Below are positions 16,695 through 25,550 of a stretch of DNA of 32,134 nt, piece by piece. The notes under the pieces are model-generated. The model ran no database searches. It had not been told where the DNA came from and saw nothing but the letters and a program-made list of their open reading frames with translations. Numbering within the stretch: position 1 is the first letter of the stretch; every line of letters starts with the position of its first letter. The translations under genes were made by a program, and so were the position numbers. Source of the stretch: Nocardia pseudovaccinii NBRC 100343 (lineage in GTDB: Bacteria > Actinomycetota > Actinomycetes > Mycobacteriales > Mycobacteriaceae); the NCBI RefSeq assembly GCF_001613225.1, contig NZ_BDBY01000090.1, positions 1 through 32,134 on the forward strand, read 5' to 3'.

Positions 16695-16705
16695 AAGGGA
16701 TTCCG

Positions 16706-17350
16706 ATGACACAGCTGGTTCGAGTTCAGAACTTCACCGTCTCCAGCGATGGCTATGGCGCCGGGGAGGGCCAAACCCGCGAGCGCCCATTCGGCCACGC
16801 CGATCCGAGCGCGCTCATGTTCTGGGCAGGCGCCACCGCCCACTGGCCCAACCGAACCGACCCCGGCGGCACCTACGGCCTCGACGACTACTGCACCCGC
16901 GACTTCACCAACAACATCGGCGCCGAGATCATGGGGCGCAACAAATTCGGTCCGCAGCGGGGTCCATGGGAGAACTACGACTGGCAAGGCTGGTGGGGCG
17001 ACGAACCCCCGTTCCACACACCGGTTTTCGTCCTCACCCATCATGTGCGCCCCTCGATCACCCTGGGGGAAACCACATTCCACTTCCTCGACGCGTCTCC
17101 GAAAGACGCACTGGCGCGGGCATTCGACGCCGCCGAGGGCAAGGATGTGCGAATCGGCGGTGGTGTCGCCACAGTCCGGGAATTCCTCGACGCCGATCTC
17201 ATCGACAACATGCACATCGTCGTCGCACCAGTCGAAATCGGTCGCGGCGAAAGGCTGTGGACCAGCCCCGACGAACTCGTCGACCGTTTCCATCTGGAGC
17301 AGATCCCGAGCCCGAGCGGTGTGGTGCATCACTTCTTCTGGCGAAGGTGA
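16706..17350 (+). CDS. Dihydrofolate reductase / RibD C-terminal-like family protein
   Basis: A 214-residue protein of the RibD-C/DHFR-like family. Visible family features are the N-terminal strand VRVQNFTVSSDGYGAG, IGAEIMGRNKFG, PVFVLTHHVRP, and the NADPH-binding segment IGGGVATVREFLDADLIDNM followed by a conserved HIVVAPVEIGRGE. Members reduce pteridine- or pyrimidine-like substrates with NAD(P)H, but most are uncharacterised. The ATG at 16706 follows AGAAGGGA (16693-16700). Two operator-like elements lie upstream, and a short hairpin at 17379-17394 follows the gene, so it appears to be a single-gene unit. Confidence 0.87.
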   Translation: MTQLVRVQNFTVSSDGYGAGEGQTRERPFGHADPSALMFWAGATAHWPNRTDPGGTYGLDDYCTRDFTNNIGAEIMGRNKFGPQRGPWENYDWQGWWGDEPPFHTPVFVLTHHVRPSITLGETTFHFLDASPKDALARAFDAAEGKDVRIGGGVATVREFLDADLIDNMHIVVAPVEIGRGERLWTSPDELVDRFHLEQIPSPSGVVHHFFWRR

Positions 17351-17378
17351 TGCAACTCTCGACCGCACCGCTCAGCAA

Positions 17379-17394
17379 CCCCCAGGACTGGGGG
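17379..17394 (+). terminator. Short hairpin after the DHFR-like gene
   Basis: CCCCCAG-GA-CTGGGGG, 28 bases after the stop. The inner pairs cannot close, so the real stem is about five G-C pairs around a six-base loop. A weak terminator is likely. Confidence 0.5.
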
Positions 17395-17509
17395 CTTCCG
17401 GCCGCATCCGGCTTCCGATTCGATCTACGGTAGTAACGATTGCCCATTCGGTGGACTACCTAAACGGGCTTGAACGTTGCGCGGATGCGATTTTCAGGAG
17501 AGACGCGGT

Positions 17510-18547
17510 ATGCGATTCAGAGTTCTCGCTGCGGCGGCCGCCGCTGTGACGGTCGTCGGCACGGGAGTGAGCCTGGTGGCGCCTGCGGCCTCGGCCGCAC
17601 CGATCAACAGCTCGGCCAAGGCACCGGACGGTTCCTACATCGAGAAAGTAGAGACCCTCGGCGACCGCAAGCTGCAGCTCGAGGTCCACTCCACGGCCAT
17701 GGATCGGACGTTCCCGGTCCTGGTGGATCTGCCCGCGGACAACTCGGTCCCGCGCCCGACGCTGTATCTGGTCAACGGCGGCGGTGGTGGCGTCGACGGT
17801 AACGCCTCATGGGACCAGAAGACCGACGCCAAGCAATTCCTCGGCGACAAGAACATCAATGTCGTCGAGCTGATCGGCGGCCGGTGGAGCTACTTCGCGG
17901 ACTGGCGCGCGGCCGATCCGGTACTCGGCGTGAACAAATGGCAGACCTTCTACACCGAGGAACTGCCTCCGATCATCGATGCGGCGCTCGGCACCAATGG
18001 CAAGAACTCGATCGCGGGCTACTCGATGGCGGGGACATCGGTGCTGATGCTGGCGATCACCAAGCCCGGCCTGTTCAAGAATGTCGGCGCCTACAGCGGC
18101 TGTGCGCAGACCAGCGATCCGGTCGGCCAGAAGTTCGTGCAGACCACGGTCGAAACGTGGGGCGGCGGTAACCCGGACAATATGTGGGGCCCCGCCGACA
18201 ATCCGCTCTGGCAAGCGAACGATCCGGTCCTGCACGCGGACAAGCTGCGCGGAACGAACCTCTGGGTTGCGGCGGGCGGCGGTCTGCCCGGCGCGCACGA
18301 CGCTCCCGGCGACCCGTTCATCATGGGCGACGACAAGTACAACCCGATCAGCGTGGCCAACCACGTCGTCGTCGGCGGCATCATCGAGGCGGCGATGAGC
18401 GCCTGCTCGCACAACCTCCAGAATCGGTTGAACCAGTTGGGGATTCCGGCGACCTTCGACCTGCCCCCCACCGGCACCCACACCTGGGGCTATTGGCAGG
18501 ACGACCTGAAGCAATCCTGGCCGGTACTGTCCAAAGATCTCTACTGA
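17510..18547 (+). CDS. Exported antigen-85-like esterase / mycolyltransferase family protein
   Basis: A 345-residue exported alpha/beta-hydrolase resembling the antigen 85 (Fbp) family. AGGAGAGA at 17496-17503 supports the ATG at 17510. A signal peptide runs to APAASAA (cleavage near residue 30). The nucleophile elbow is GYSMAG (Ser172), close to the GLSMAG of Ag85. GGRWSYFADW at 124-132 corresponds to the conserved SFYSDW region, and GTHTWGYW (His324) to the catalytic-His segment GTHSWEYW. Ag85 proteins transfer mycolates between trehalose and the wall outside the membrane; some relatives are plain esterases. This implies a mycolate-bearing host. It is convergent with modC, six bases away. 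Confidence 0.9.
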   Translation: MRFRVLAAAAAAVTVVGTGVSLVAPAASAAPINSSAKAPDGSYIEKVETLGDRKLQLEVHSTAMDRTFPVLVDLPADNSVPRPTLYLVNGGGGGVDGNASWDQKTDAKQFLGDKNINVVELIGGRWSYFADWRAADPVLGVNKWQTFYTEELPPIIDAALGTNGKNSIAGYSMAGTSVLMLAITKPGLFKNVGAYSGCAQTSDPVGQKFVQTTVETWGGGNPDNMWGPADNPLWQANDPVLHADKLRGTNLWVAAGGGLPGAHDAPGDPFIMGDDKYNPISVANHVVVGGIIEAAMSACSHNLQNRLNQLGIPATFDLPPTGTHTWGYWQDDLKQSWPVLSKDLY

Positions 18548-18553
18548 CCTGGA

Positions 18554-19603
18554 TCACGCCGGGTAGGTGTGGATTTCGGTGGCCTTGACCGCGGCCCACA
18601 TGGGCGCTCCGATCTGAAGACGCAAATCGGCGACGGTCGCGGGGGTGACGTCGGCGAGCACGGCTGGGCTGCCATCGAGGCGAACCCGGGTGGTGTTGGC
18701 GTGCTGTTCGAGCCCGACCACGGTGACTGGCCAGGTGTTTCGCGGGCTGCCCGTTGGTTGTTCGAGGTGCAGGCTCACCGCGCTCGGCGGGAACGCGACA
18801 TGTACAGCGCCCTGCGCAGGTTCGGCGACAGTAAGTGTGCCGCCGTCGTAGAGATCGATCGCGTTGCCGTGGGCTTTGCCGCGATAGAGGTTGAGGCCCA
18901 CCAGGTTTGCGACATAGTCCGAGCGTGGTCTGCGGGCGACCTCGCCGGGCGGGCCTTCCTGGATGATGCAGCCGTTTTCGACGATGACGAGGCGATCGGC
19001 CAGCACCATGGCGTCAAGCGGGTCATGGGTGACCAGCACGGTGTGTCCGGTGTAGTCGGCGAGATGGTGGGCGAGGTCGGAGCGAACCTGCAAACGGGTG
19101 CTGGCGTCGAGTGCCGCCAACGGTTCATCCAGCAGCAGCAGTCGCGGATCGGTGGCCAGCGCTCGGGCCAGCGCGACACGTTGAGCTTGGCCGCCCGACA
19201 GCGCACGCGGTTTGGCGTGCAGGTGCTCGACGAGGCCCACTCGCTCGAGCCAGTACTTCGCGCGGTCGCGAGCGGCCCGGCGGTGGTGCCCGCGGGCGCG
19301 CAGTCCGAAGGCGACATTGTCCTGGGCGGACATGTGCGCGAACAGCAGGTAGTCCTGGAATACGACGCCGATCGCGCGCCGCTCGGCCGGGGTGAACAGC
19401 TTCGGCGGTGCGTCCCATGTGTTTTCGTCGAGACGAATGCTGCCACCGGTGAGTGGGGTGAGTCCGGCCAGCGCCCGCAGCGCGGTGGTTTTGCCCGCAC
19501 CGTTGGGGCCCAGCAGTGCGACCACTTCACCCGGCGCCACGGTGACGGCGATGTCGAGTTCGAATTTGTCGCGGGTGATGCGTATTTCGGCGTCGAGGGT
19601 CAT
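18554..19603 (-). CDS. modC: Molybdate ABC transporter ATP-binding protein
   Basis: A 349-residue ABC ATPase with a C-terminal extension. Walker A GPNGAGKT is at 32-39, the signature LSGGQAQRVALARAL and Walker B LLLLDEPLAALD follow, and the H-loop is VTHDPLDA. The last ~120 residues are a TOBE/MOP-like domain typical of ModC (LDGSPAVLADVTPATVADLR). It powers molybdate import through ModB. Its ATG overlaps the modB stop in ATGA (19600-19603). It is the last gene of the operon; its stop faces that of the antigen-85-like gene. Confidence 0.95.
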   Translation of the reverse strand: MTLDAEIRITRDKFELDIAVTVAPGEVVALLGPNGAGKTTALRALAGLTPLTGGSIRLDENTWDAPPKLFTPAERRAIGVVFQDYLLFAHMSAQDNVAFGLRARGHHRRAARDRAKYWLERVGLVEHLHAKPRALSGGQAQRVALARALATDPRLLLLDEPLAALDASTRLQVRSDLAHHLADYTGHTVLVTHDPLDAMVLADRLVIVENGCIIQEGPPGEVARRPRSDYVANLVGLNLYRGKAHGNAIDLYDGGTLTVAEPAQGAVHVAFPPSAVSLHLEQPTGSPRNTWPVTVVGLEQHANTTRVRLDGSPAVLADVTPATVADLRLQIGAPMWAAVKATEIHTYPA

Positions 19604-20415
19604 AGCGCTCCTCGCGTCCACCGGTCGCGCAACGCGGCCAGTACGACCACCGACACGGTGAGCAGCACCAAGCTGAGCACGATCGCGTCCTCGGGATCGG
19701 TTTCCAATGCGAGATAGACCGCCAACGGCATGGTCGTCGTCTTACCCGGGAAGTTGCCCGCGAAGGTGATCGTGGCGCCGAACTCACCGAGTGCACGGGC
19801 CCAGCACAACACCGCACCCGCGATCACACCCGGCAGGACCGAGGGCAAGGTGACCCGCCGGAAAGTCAGCCAACGCGACGCACCCAGGGTGGCAGCGGCT
19901 TCTTCGTAGCGTGGGTCGGCTCCCCGCAAAGCACCCTCGACGGAAATCACCAGAAACGGCATCGCCACGAACGCCTCGGCGACGACGACCCCGGCGGTGG
20001 TGAAAGGCAGTGAGACACCGAACCATTCATACAAGTGACGGCCGATGATCCCGCGCCTGCCCAATACCAGCAGCAGCGCGACACCGCCGACCACCGGCGG
20101 CAGCACGAGCGGGACCGTCACCAGCGCCCGCACGAACCCGAGTCCGGGGATTTCACCGCGAGCGAGCAGCCACGCCAAGGGAATCCCGAAAACAAGGCAG
20201 ACGACAGTCGCCGAGCTCGCGCACACCAGCGAAAGACGCAGCGCCTGGCCGACTTCGGCGCTGAACAACCGGTCGGGCAGACCACGCCAAGGCGCGCGCA
20301 GCAGCAGCCCGGCCAGCGGCAACAACAAGAACGCCAAACCGCACACGGCGGGCAGCACGAGAACGAGCGGTCGCCGCCCGCGCACTGCCCGCCGTCGCGC
20401 CGACGTTCGGATCAC
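19600..20415 (-). CDS. modB: Molybdate ABC transporter permease
   Basis: A 271-residue integral membrane permease with about five to six hydrophobic segments: about 17-40, 58-84, 93-118, 135-160, 195-212 and 240-262. The EAA-loop contacting the ATPase is visible as EEAAATLGASRWLTFRRVTLP, with the conserved Gly. LGEFGATITFAGN near the C terminus is characteristic of ModB/CysT-type permeases. The start is GTG at 20415, overlapping the modA stop in GTGA. It forms the membrane channel for molybdate, working with ModA and ModC. Confidence 0.95.
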   Translation of the reverse strand: MIRTSARRRAVRGRRPLVLVLPAVCGLAFLLLPLAGLLLRAPWRGLPDRLFSAEVGQALRLSLVCASSATVVCLVFGIPLAWLLARGEIPGLGFVRALVTVPLVLPPVVGGVALLLVLGRRGIIGRHLYEWFGVSLPFTTAGVVVAEAFVAMPFLVISVEGALRGADPRYEEAAATLGASRWLTFRRVTLPSVLPGVIAGAVLCWARALGEFGATITFAGNFPGKTTTMPLAVYLALETDPEDAIVLSLVLLTVSVVVLAALRDRWTRGAL

Positions 20416-21203
20416 GGGTTGTCGAATCCCGCCTTGGTGAACACCGTGCGCGCTTGGTCGGACCGGACGAAATCGACGAACGCCACCGCGGCCGCGGAGT
20501 TGGGAGCCTTGGCCAGCGGCGCTACCGGGTAGTCGTTGATCGCCTTGTCCGCCTCGGGGAAGTCGATGCCCTCCACTTTGTCACCGGCGGCCTTGACATC
20601 GGTGCGGTAGACGAGCGCCGCATCCACCTCACCGAGGGTGACCTTCGTCAGTACCGCTTTCACGTCGGCCTCACGGGTGTCGGGCTGCGGGTTCACACCG
20701 GCGACCTCGAACACGCTCTTCGCGGCGGCACCACAGGGCACCTGCTCGGCACACAGCGCGATCTTGGGTTCGGACTTGCCGAAGTCGGCGAGACCGGTGA
20801 TGTGGCCGGGATTGCCCTTTGGGACCGCGATTTCGAGGCGGTTGCGCACAAACGTCACCGGTGTGGCCTTGATATCGCCCGCGTCGACGACCTGCTGCAT
20901 ATTCTTCGGCGCCGCCGAGGCGAACACATCGACCGGGGCGCCCTGCTTGATCTGCTCGGCCAGCGCCGAACTCGCACCGAAGCTGTAGACAACCTTGACG
21001 CCGGGGTGGGCGGCCTCGAACTGCTTGCCCAACTCGGTGAACGTCTCGGTCAACGATGCGGCCGCGAATACCGTCACCGTTCCGGAGATCTTGTCGGTGG
21101 GGGCCGGATCGGACGACTTGTCCGATCCACAACCGGCCAATGTCAACGCGACAGCTCCGGTCAGCGCAACCGCGCTCAGCGAGCGAATCATCCTCATCCT
21201 CAT
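20412..21203 (-). CDS. modA: Molybdate-binding lipoprotein
   Basis: A 263-residue substrate-binding lipoprotein. Lipobox LAGC puts the lipidated Cys at 25. The mature protein has the ModA pattern: VTVFAAASLTETFTELG at the start, SFGASSALAEQIKQGAPVDVFASA, and a later GEVDAALVYRTDV. It captures molybdate (or tungstate) outside the membrane. Three in-frame ATGs lie at 21203, 21197 and 21191; 21203 is chosen because it overlaps the upstream stop (TGATG) with GGAAAG just before it. It is the second gene of the operon. Confidence 0.94.
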   Translation of the reverse strand: MRMRMIRSLSAVALTGAVALTLAGCGSDKSSDPAPTDKISGTVTVFAAASLTETFTELGKQFEAAHPGVKVVYSFGASSALAEQIKQGAPVDVFASAAPKNMQQVVDAGDIKATPVTFVRNRLEIAVPKGNPGHITGLADFGKSEPKIALCAEQVPCGAAAKSVFEVAGVNPQPDTREADVKAVLTKVTLGEVDAALVYRTDVKAAGDKVEGIDFPEADKAINDYPVAPLAKAPNSAAAVAFVDFVRSDQARTVFTKAGFDNP

Positions 21204-21613
21204 CAACTTTCCGGGATTTCTACAACAACATGGGTGGACTTGACCGACGCGACCGCGACGCTGCCGACCTCCAGGCCGAGTTCGTCGACCGAATCGCGAC
21301 TCAGCAGCGACACCAATCGGAACGGCCCGGCCTGCATTTCGACCTGAGCCATCACCGTGTCCTTCACGATGCGTGTCACGATCCCGCGCATCCGATTCCG
21401 CGCCGAGACCGCCACCGTGGCACCCGGCTCCGGGGCCTCCGCGTTGGCCCGCAGAAATTCCGCCAGCTCGCGGCCGCTCACACCCTTGCGCCCGTTGTCC
21501 AACTGAATCGCGTTGAGTCGGCCCTGATCGATATACCGCCGGACGGTGTCATCGCTGACACCCATCAACGCAGCAACCTCACTGATCCGCAGATTCGACA
21601 CAATCGGCAGCAT
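21203..21613 (-). CDS. HTH-TOBE (molbindin-type) protein leading the molybdate operon
   Basis: A 136-residue two-domain protein. Residues ~7-52 are a MerR/excisionase-type HTH (NLRISEVAALMGVSDDTVRR and YIDQGRLNAI). Residues ~63-133 are a TOBE/MOP domain (VSARNRMRGIVTRIVKDTVM and VASVKSTHVVVEI), which binds molybdate. Such proteins occur at the head of actinobacterial mod operons. Either molybdate-responsive transcription control or intracellular molybdate storage is possible; the HTH favours the former. The ATG at 21613 lies directly behind inverted and direct ATTCCG elements. Its stop overlaps modA. Confidence 0.88.
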   Translation of the reverse strand: MLPIVSNLRISEVAALMGVSDDTVRRYIDQGRLNAIQLDNGRKGVSGRELAEFLRANAEAPEPGATVAVSARNRMRGIVTRIVKDTVMAQVEMQAGPFRLVSLLSRDSVDELGLEVGSVAVASVKSTHVVVEIPES

Positions 21614-21615
21614 AT

Positions 21616-21645
21616 TTCCGTATCCACGGAATGTATAGCGGAATG
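21616..21645 (-). promoter_or_regulatory. Putative operator/promoter of the molybdate operon
   Basis: TTCCG at 21616-21620 faces CGGAATG at 21627-21633, which is repeated at 21639-21645, 12 bases on. On the minus strand TATACAT lies between the two direct copies and can act as a -10. The arrangement suggests autoregulation by the adjacent HTH-TOBE protein, with molybdate as signal. The binding protein is inferred. Confidence 0.45.
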
Positions 21646-21759
21646 CACACGCGCCAGCGGATCGTTATCCAGACCTTCGCGGGGTGCTCGGGCCGTGAGA
21701 GTTATCCGAAACACGACTTCGGCGAGAGATCCGGCTCCGAGGTTCCGGTCGGCTTGCGG

Positions 21760-23295
21760 CTAGCCGACCGGCACGGTTACGCCGGAGGACGACGGGGCGC
21801 CGTGCAGGACCAGCTGGCTCGGGGTGTCGTTCTTCTTGTCGTTCTTCTTGCCGTTCTTGTCCTTGCCTGGGAGGTCGAAGGCCAGCCGGATCGTGCGGGT
21901 ACCACCGGGATCGATCTGGCCGCCGCCAGGGCCGGACGGGTTGAGTTCGGTGGTCGCGGACGCGTCGGGGGCGAGGGAGCGACCACCGGCGGTGCCGAGG
22001 CGCTGATCGGCGACGCGGAAAACTTGGCCGTGTTGGGAGACGTTGGTGACCGTCAGCGTCACGATGGTGTAGGAACCACCCGGGGCTACCGAACCGGTGC
22101 GGCTCGCGTTGGACGCCACCTCGGTCACGGTGAAAGCAAAGTTCCCGTCACGCAACGCACCGGCCGGAACCGGTCCACCGGTCGCGGGCGGCGGCGAATT
22201 GGTCGAAGCCGCAGCGGGCGTCGTCGTGCCTGGAGCGGAGTCGGACCCGAGGTCGCTGCTCAGCAGCCACAGTGCCGCCGCGGCGACGAGTGCTAGACCA
22301 GCGGCGATCGGTAACCATCTGCGCACCAACAGCTTTCGCCGAGGCACTGGTGAGAATGTCCGGGGCTCGGGCGATTGCGGCGCCGACAGGGGCTCAGCCA
22401 AGGTCGGGGGCGGAGCGACGGCGGTCATAACGCGGGTAGGCGGGTGACTGTCCGATCTCGCAAAGGCCGGTTGTGCCGACACGGGCCCACCCAAAGCCGC
22501 ATTCGCGGCGGCGGCGAACTCCCCCGCGCTGGCATAGCGTTCCACCGGTTTCTTGGCCATCCCGCGGGCGATGACCGCGTCCAACTGCGGCGGGACACCT
22601 CCGGCAGCCCGCGACGCACGCGGTGGTTCGGACATCAAATGCGCATGCATCTGCTGTGCCGGATCACCGTCGCCATACGGCAGCTTCCCGGTGAGGGTTT
22701 CATACAGCACGCAGGCCAGCGAATAGACATCCGAGCGGACATCGGCCGTGCCGGTGAACCGCTCCGGCGCCATATAACCCAATGTGCCCACCACCAGGCC
22801 GGTGGCCGTGAGGGCACTGCCGTCCGCGGCGCGGGCGATACCGAAGTCGATCAGATATACGAAACCGCTGGTGTCCTCGAGGATATTGCCCGGCTTCACA
22901 TCCCGATGAACAAGCCCCGCCGCATGAGCGGCATCCAGCCCCTGCGCAGCCTGGGCGATGACCTCGACTGCCCGAGCAGGCACCAGCGCACCCGACCGCA
23001 GCCGCGTGGCCAGATCGATGCCCGCGATGTAGTCCATCTCCAAAAACAGATGCCCATCGACCTCACCGAAAGCGTGAATCGGCACGATGTGGGGATTGCG
23101 CACCTGGGCGCCCAGCCGCGCCTCGCGCTCGAAACGACGCCGATAGCCCGGATCGGCGGAATACGCCGCAGACAACACCTTCAACGCGACAGTTCGACCG
23201 GTGCGGTCGCGCGCCAACCACACCTCACCCATACCGCCACGACCCACCAAGCGTTCGAGGTGGTAGTTCCCGAACGAGCCGCCAGCGCTCTGCAC
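21760..23295 (-). CDS. Transmembrane Ser/Thr protein kinase (PknB-like)
   Basis: A 511-residue receptor-type kinase with the GTG at 23295 as start: a family-typical N terminus (SFGNYHLERLVGRGG) begins within ten residues and AGGG lies seven bases upstream. ATG 23427 would add 44 residues and is an alternative. The P-loop is GRGGMGEVW (18-26), the ATP Lys 39, the catalytic HRDVKPGN 130-137, DFG 150-152 and APE near 176. A Pro-rich juxtamembrane linker leads to a single helix at about 327-347, then an Ala/Thr/Pro linker and an outer beta-rich domain resembling DUF4352 folds (FAFTVTEVASNASRTGSV, then TLTVTNVSQHG). It should sense an extracellular cue and phosphorylate cytoplasmic proteins. Confidence 0.9.
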   Translation of the reverse strand: MQSAGGSFGNYHLERLVGRGGMGEVWLARDRTGRTVALKVLSAAYSADPGYRRRFEREARLGAQVRNPHIVPIHAFGEVDGHLFLEMDYIAGIDLATRLRSGALVPARAVEVIAQAAQGLDAAHAAGLVHRDVKPGNILEDTSGFVYLIDFGIARAADGSALTATGLVVGTLGYMAPERFTGTADVRSDVYSLACVLYETLTGKLPYGDGDPAQQMHAHLMSEPPRASRAAGGVPPQLDAVIARGMAKKPVERYASAGEFAAAANAALGGPVSAQPAFARSDSHPPTRVMTAVAPPPTLAEPLSAPQSPEPRTFSPVPRRKLLVRRWLPIAAGLALVAAAALWLLSSDLGSDSAPGTTTPAAASTNSPPPATGGPVPAGALRDGNFAFTVTEVASNASRTGSVAPGGSYTIVTLTVTNVSQHGQVFRVADQRLGTAGGRSLAPDASATTELNPSGPGGGQIDPGGTRTIRLAFDLPGKDKNGKKNDKKNDTPSQLVLHGAPSSSGVTVPVG

Positions 23296-23554
23296 CGACA
23301 CACCCTGACCGTATCGCTGCCGATCGTTGCCCCCGCGACCGGGAGCGCCGACAACGTGATCCTCGGGACTGGTCCCAAACGTCGGTTCGAGGTCGAAGCG
23401 CCCCGGTTCCAACCACCGATAATCCATGTTGCCAACGGTCAGTGGGCGCGCGACCGAAACGGTCAGCCACGCGAGACCGACTATCATTTTCTGATCCGTA
23501 GCCCCTTTGGCGCGCAGCAGATCCCGGAGCGTGGCAGCGCGCACGACCGCAGAT

Positions 23555-24256
23555 TCAGGCTGCCGTCGCCTCGAGGCCGGAGGGACTGCGGAGTACAAGG
23601 GCGACTGTGATGTCCATATTGGCGGCACCGCTGGCGCGGTCTTGCCCCTGGAGCAGAGTGATGGCCTTATCGGCGCTGGCGCGGGTCGGGTGCACCGAGA
23701 TGTGCCGTCCTGCCCGCAGTACATCGATGACGAGCACCCACACCTTTTCCGGGTTCAGCCGGGCGGCGACCTCGCCGAGCGGGTCGAAGCCGATCCGGTC
23801 GGTGACCTCTTTCAGGTCCGCCGCCCAGCCGCGGCGTTTGCACCAAGCCGCGACCTCGGATTCAGAGGCGCCGGTCGCAGCGACCAACTCCCTCCAGGAG
23901 CGGCCCTGCTGCCAGCCTTCGGCCAGCGCATCATCCATCGCCTCGCTCCAGTGCAACTTGCCCTCGATGGCGGCGCACTCACGCAATCGCCGCTCCCAGT
24001 CGTAGCCGGGGTTGTCGTCGAGGGTGATGCCGAGCACGTCCGGTGCTTCTCGCTTGGTATTCACGTCCCGCAGATGCTTCGGCAGCAGCATGTGGCAGCG
24101 CGCCCGGATCGCGCTCTCACTGCGGCCGAACTCGATCGCGATCTGCCGAGCGCTTTTCCCCGCGCGGATCGCCTCGACAAGTCGCCGGTTCTCGGCGGTG
24201 AGCCACAACTCGCCTGTCCGCGGGCCCGGCCCGCCGGGCACACCTGCAGTAGCCAT
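23555..24256 (-). CDS. Hypothetical protein with two Myb/SANT-like HTH segments
   Basis: A 233-residue protein. Two similar Trp-led helical segments, WLTAENRRLVEAIRAGKSAR...FGRSESAIRARC (about 18-56) and HWSEAMDDALAEGWQQGRSW...TGASESEVAAWC (about 103-139), look like Myb/SANT-type or homeodomain-like DNA-binding modules. The C-terminal ~85 residues form a separate unit with VWVLVIDVLRAGRHISVHPT. Most likely a DNA-binding or regulatory protein; I cannot name a family. The ATG at 24256 is preferred because GGGAGGG lies about eight bases upstream; a longer frame starts at 24292. It lies upstream of the kinase gene on the same strand, about 260 bases away. Confidence 0.75.
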   Translation of the reverse strand: MATAGVPGGPGPRTGELWLTAENRRLVEAIRAGKSARQIAIEFGRSESAIRARCHMLLPKHLRDVNTKREAPDVLGITLDDNPGYDWERRLRECAAIEGKLHWSEAMDDALAEGWQQGRSWRELVAATGASESEVAAWCKRRGWAADLKEVTDRIGFDPLGEVAARLNPEKVWVLVIDVLRAGRHISVHPTRASADKAITLLQGQDRASGAANMDITVALVLRSPSGLEATAA

Positions 24257-24467
24257 CCGACACCCTCCCTGTCTTCCCCTGGCCGACAGCATGTTTCACC
24301 GGCCACCACTGCCGAGTATGACCCGAGGCACCGACACCATCTGGGCGTTCGTGGAAGATATGCGCTGCTACGCAACTACTTACCGCGGCACGTCAAGGCG
24401 CTCCCCCGGTTCGGATTGCGGATCCCAGATATGGTCGGCGGCTCCCGCTCGAGCGGCCGGAGAATCG

Positions 24468-25316
24468 CTATCGTGTCCAGAAGTGTTCAGGTCGGCGGCC
24501 TGGCCGGAATCCGAACTGCTCGACCATAGCCATCGCCTTAGGGAAATTGTCGGCGAGCGCTTCTGGGAGGTGGGCGTCGCTGCCGAATGTGACTGCGCGC
24601 CCGCCTTCTTCACACCACCATTGCGGGATCCATGGCCGAAGTCTGCGGGTGTTCATCTCCAAGGCTCTCCCACTGTCGGCGATGACCCGCATCGCCACTC
24701 GAAAACCATCCTCGAATCGGCGCGGGTCGAACGGGCCGACCTCCGCACTCGGCCAGGCGCGCACCGCGTAGTCGATGTGACTGAACACCGCGAACGCATC
24801 GGATCCTGCGACCATGCGCGGGATCTCGTCGAGGTAGGCGCGTATCACCTCGTCCGGGGGCCACAGCCGAAACAGGGTGTTGGGTTCGCTGCGGCCCTCG
24901 CCGATCGGAAGCGTGTGCAGCGAACCGTTCACACGGTCGAGCACGGTCAGGTCGAAATTCGTCGCTTGTTCGTCGAACAGGTGAGGCTGTCCGAACTCCA
25001 CGCCGGTAAGAATGCGCAGTTCGGGGAACAGGTGTCGGCAGCGCTCGACGCAGTCGAGGTAGCCCGCCATGTCCAGGGCCGGAGGACGCAGATAGCCGTC
25101 CTCGTCCAGCAGGTGTCGTTGGTGTGGCATAAGGTCCTCGACGCCGGTGCGCCATGCGTCGTCGAGGTCGAGATGTTCGGTAAAGATCACCGCGGGCAGA
25201 CCGATCGCGACGGCGCGTGCACAGGTTCGCTCCATTCGTCCCGCAGCGTCCGACGCGGGACCGCCTGTGTCCCAAGACCATTCGCTGTGAACATGACTGT
25301 CGGCCGGAAGATGCAT
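24468..25316 (-). CDS. PHP-domain phosphoesterase (histidinol-phosphatase-like)
   Basis: A 282-residue PHP-domain protein. Metal-binding motifs appear in the usual order: DSHVHSEWSWD (His8, His10), FTEHLDLDD, LTGVEFGQPH, NGSLHTL, VFSHIDYAVR and FGSDAHLPEAL near the C terminus. Members such as HisK hydrolyse phosphate monoesters with a trinuclear metal centre. It is isolated from his genes, so histidine biosynthesis is not assured; other phosphatases share this fold. ATG 25316 starts six residues before the HxH motif, which fits the family; there is no clear Shine-Dalgarno sequence. Neighbours give no pathway clue. Confidence 0.88.
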   Translation of the reverse strand: MHLPADSHVHSEWSWDTGGPASDAAGRMERTCARAVAIGLPAVIFTEHLDLDDAWRTGVEDLMPHQRHLLDEDGYLRPPALDMAGYLDCVERCRHLFPELRILTGVEFGQPHLFDEQATNFDLTVLDRVNGSLHTLPIGEGRSEPNTLFRLWPPDEVIRAYLDEIPRMVAGSDAFAVFSHIDYAVRAWPSAEVGPFDPRRFEDGFRVAMRVIADSGRALEMNTRRLRPWIPQWWCEEGGRAVTFGSDAHLPEALADNFPKAMAMVEQFGFRPGRRPEHFWTR

Positions 25317-25550
25317 GGATACAGGTTCGCACTCTCGTCATACTCTCCCTCTAGCCGTGGGCGACGGCCCCTCAGATGCTGTCGACGAGCGAGCCGCCGA
25401 GAGACCCGCGGATCACCCGCCCATTGCGCGTGCGAACTCCTGAGAACCCGCCTACCCGAGACTGCTCGAAGCGTTTAACAGACAACCCCGGCACCTGGCG
25501 CGGATTCTGGGGTGGGCAGCCCGAACTGGAGCGGGGTGTTGGATCAGTAG

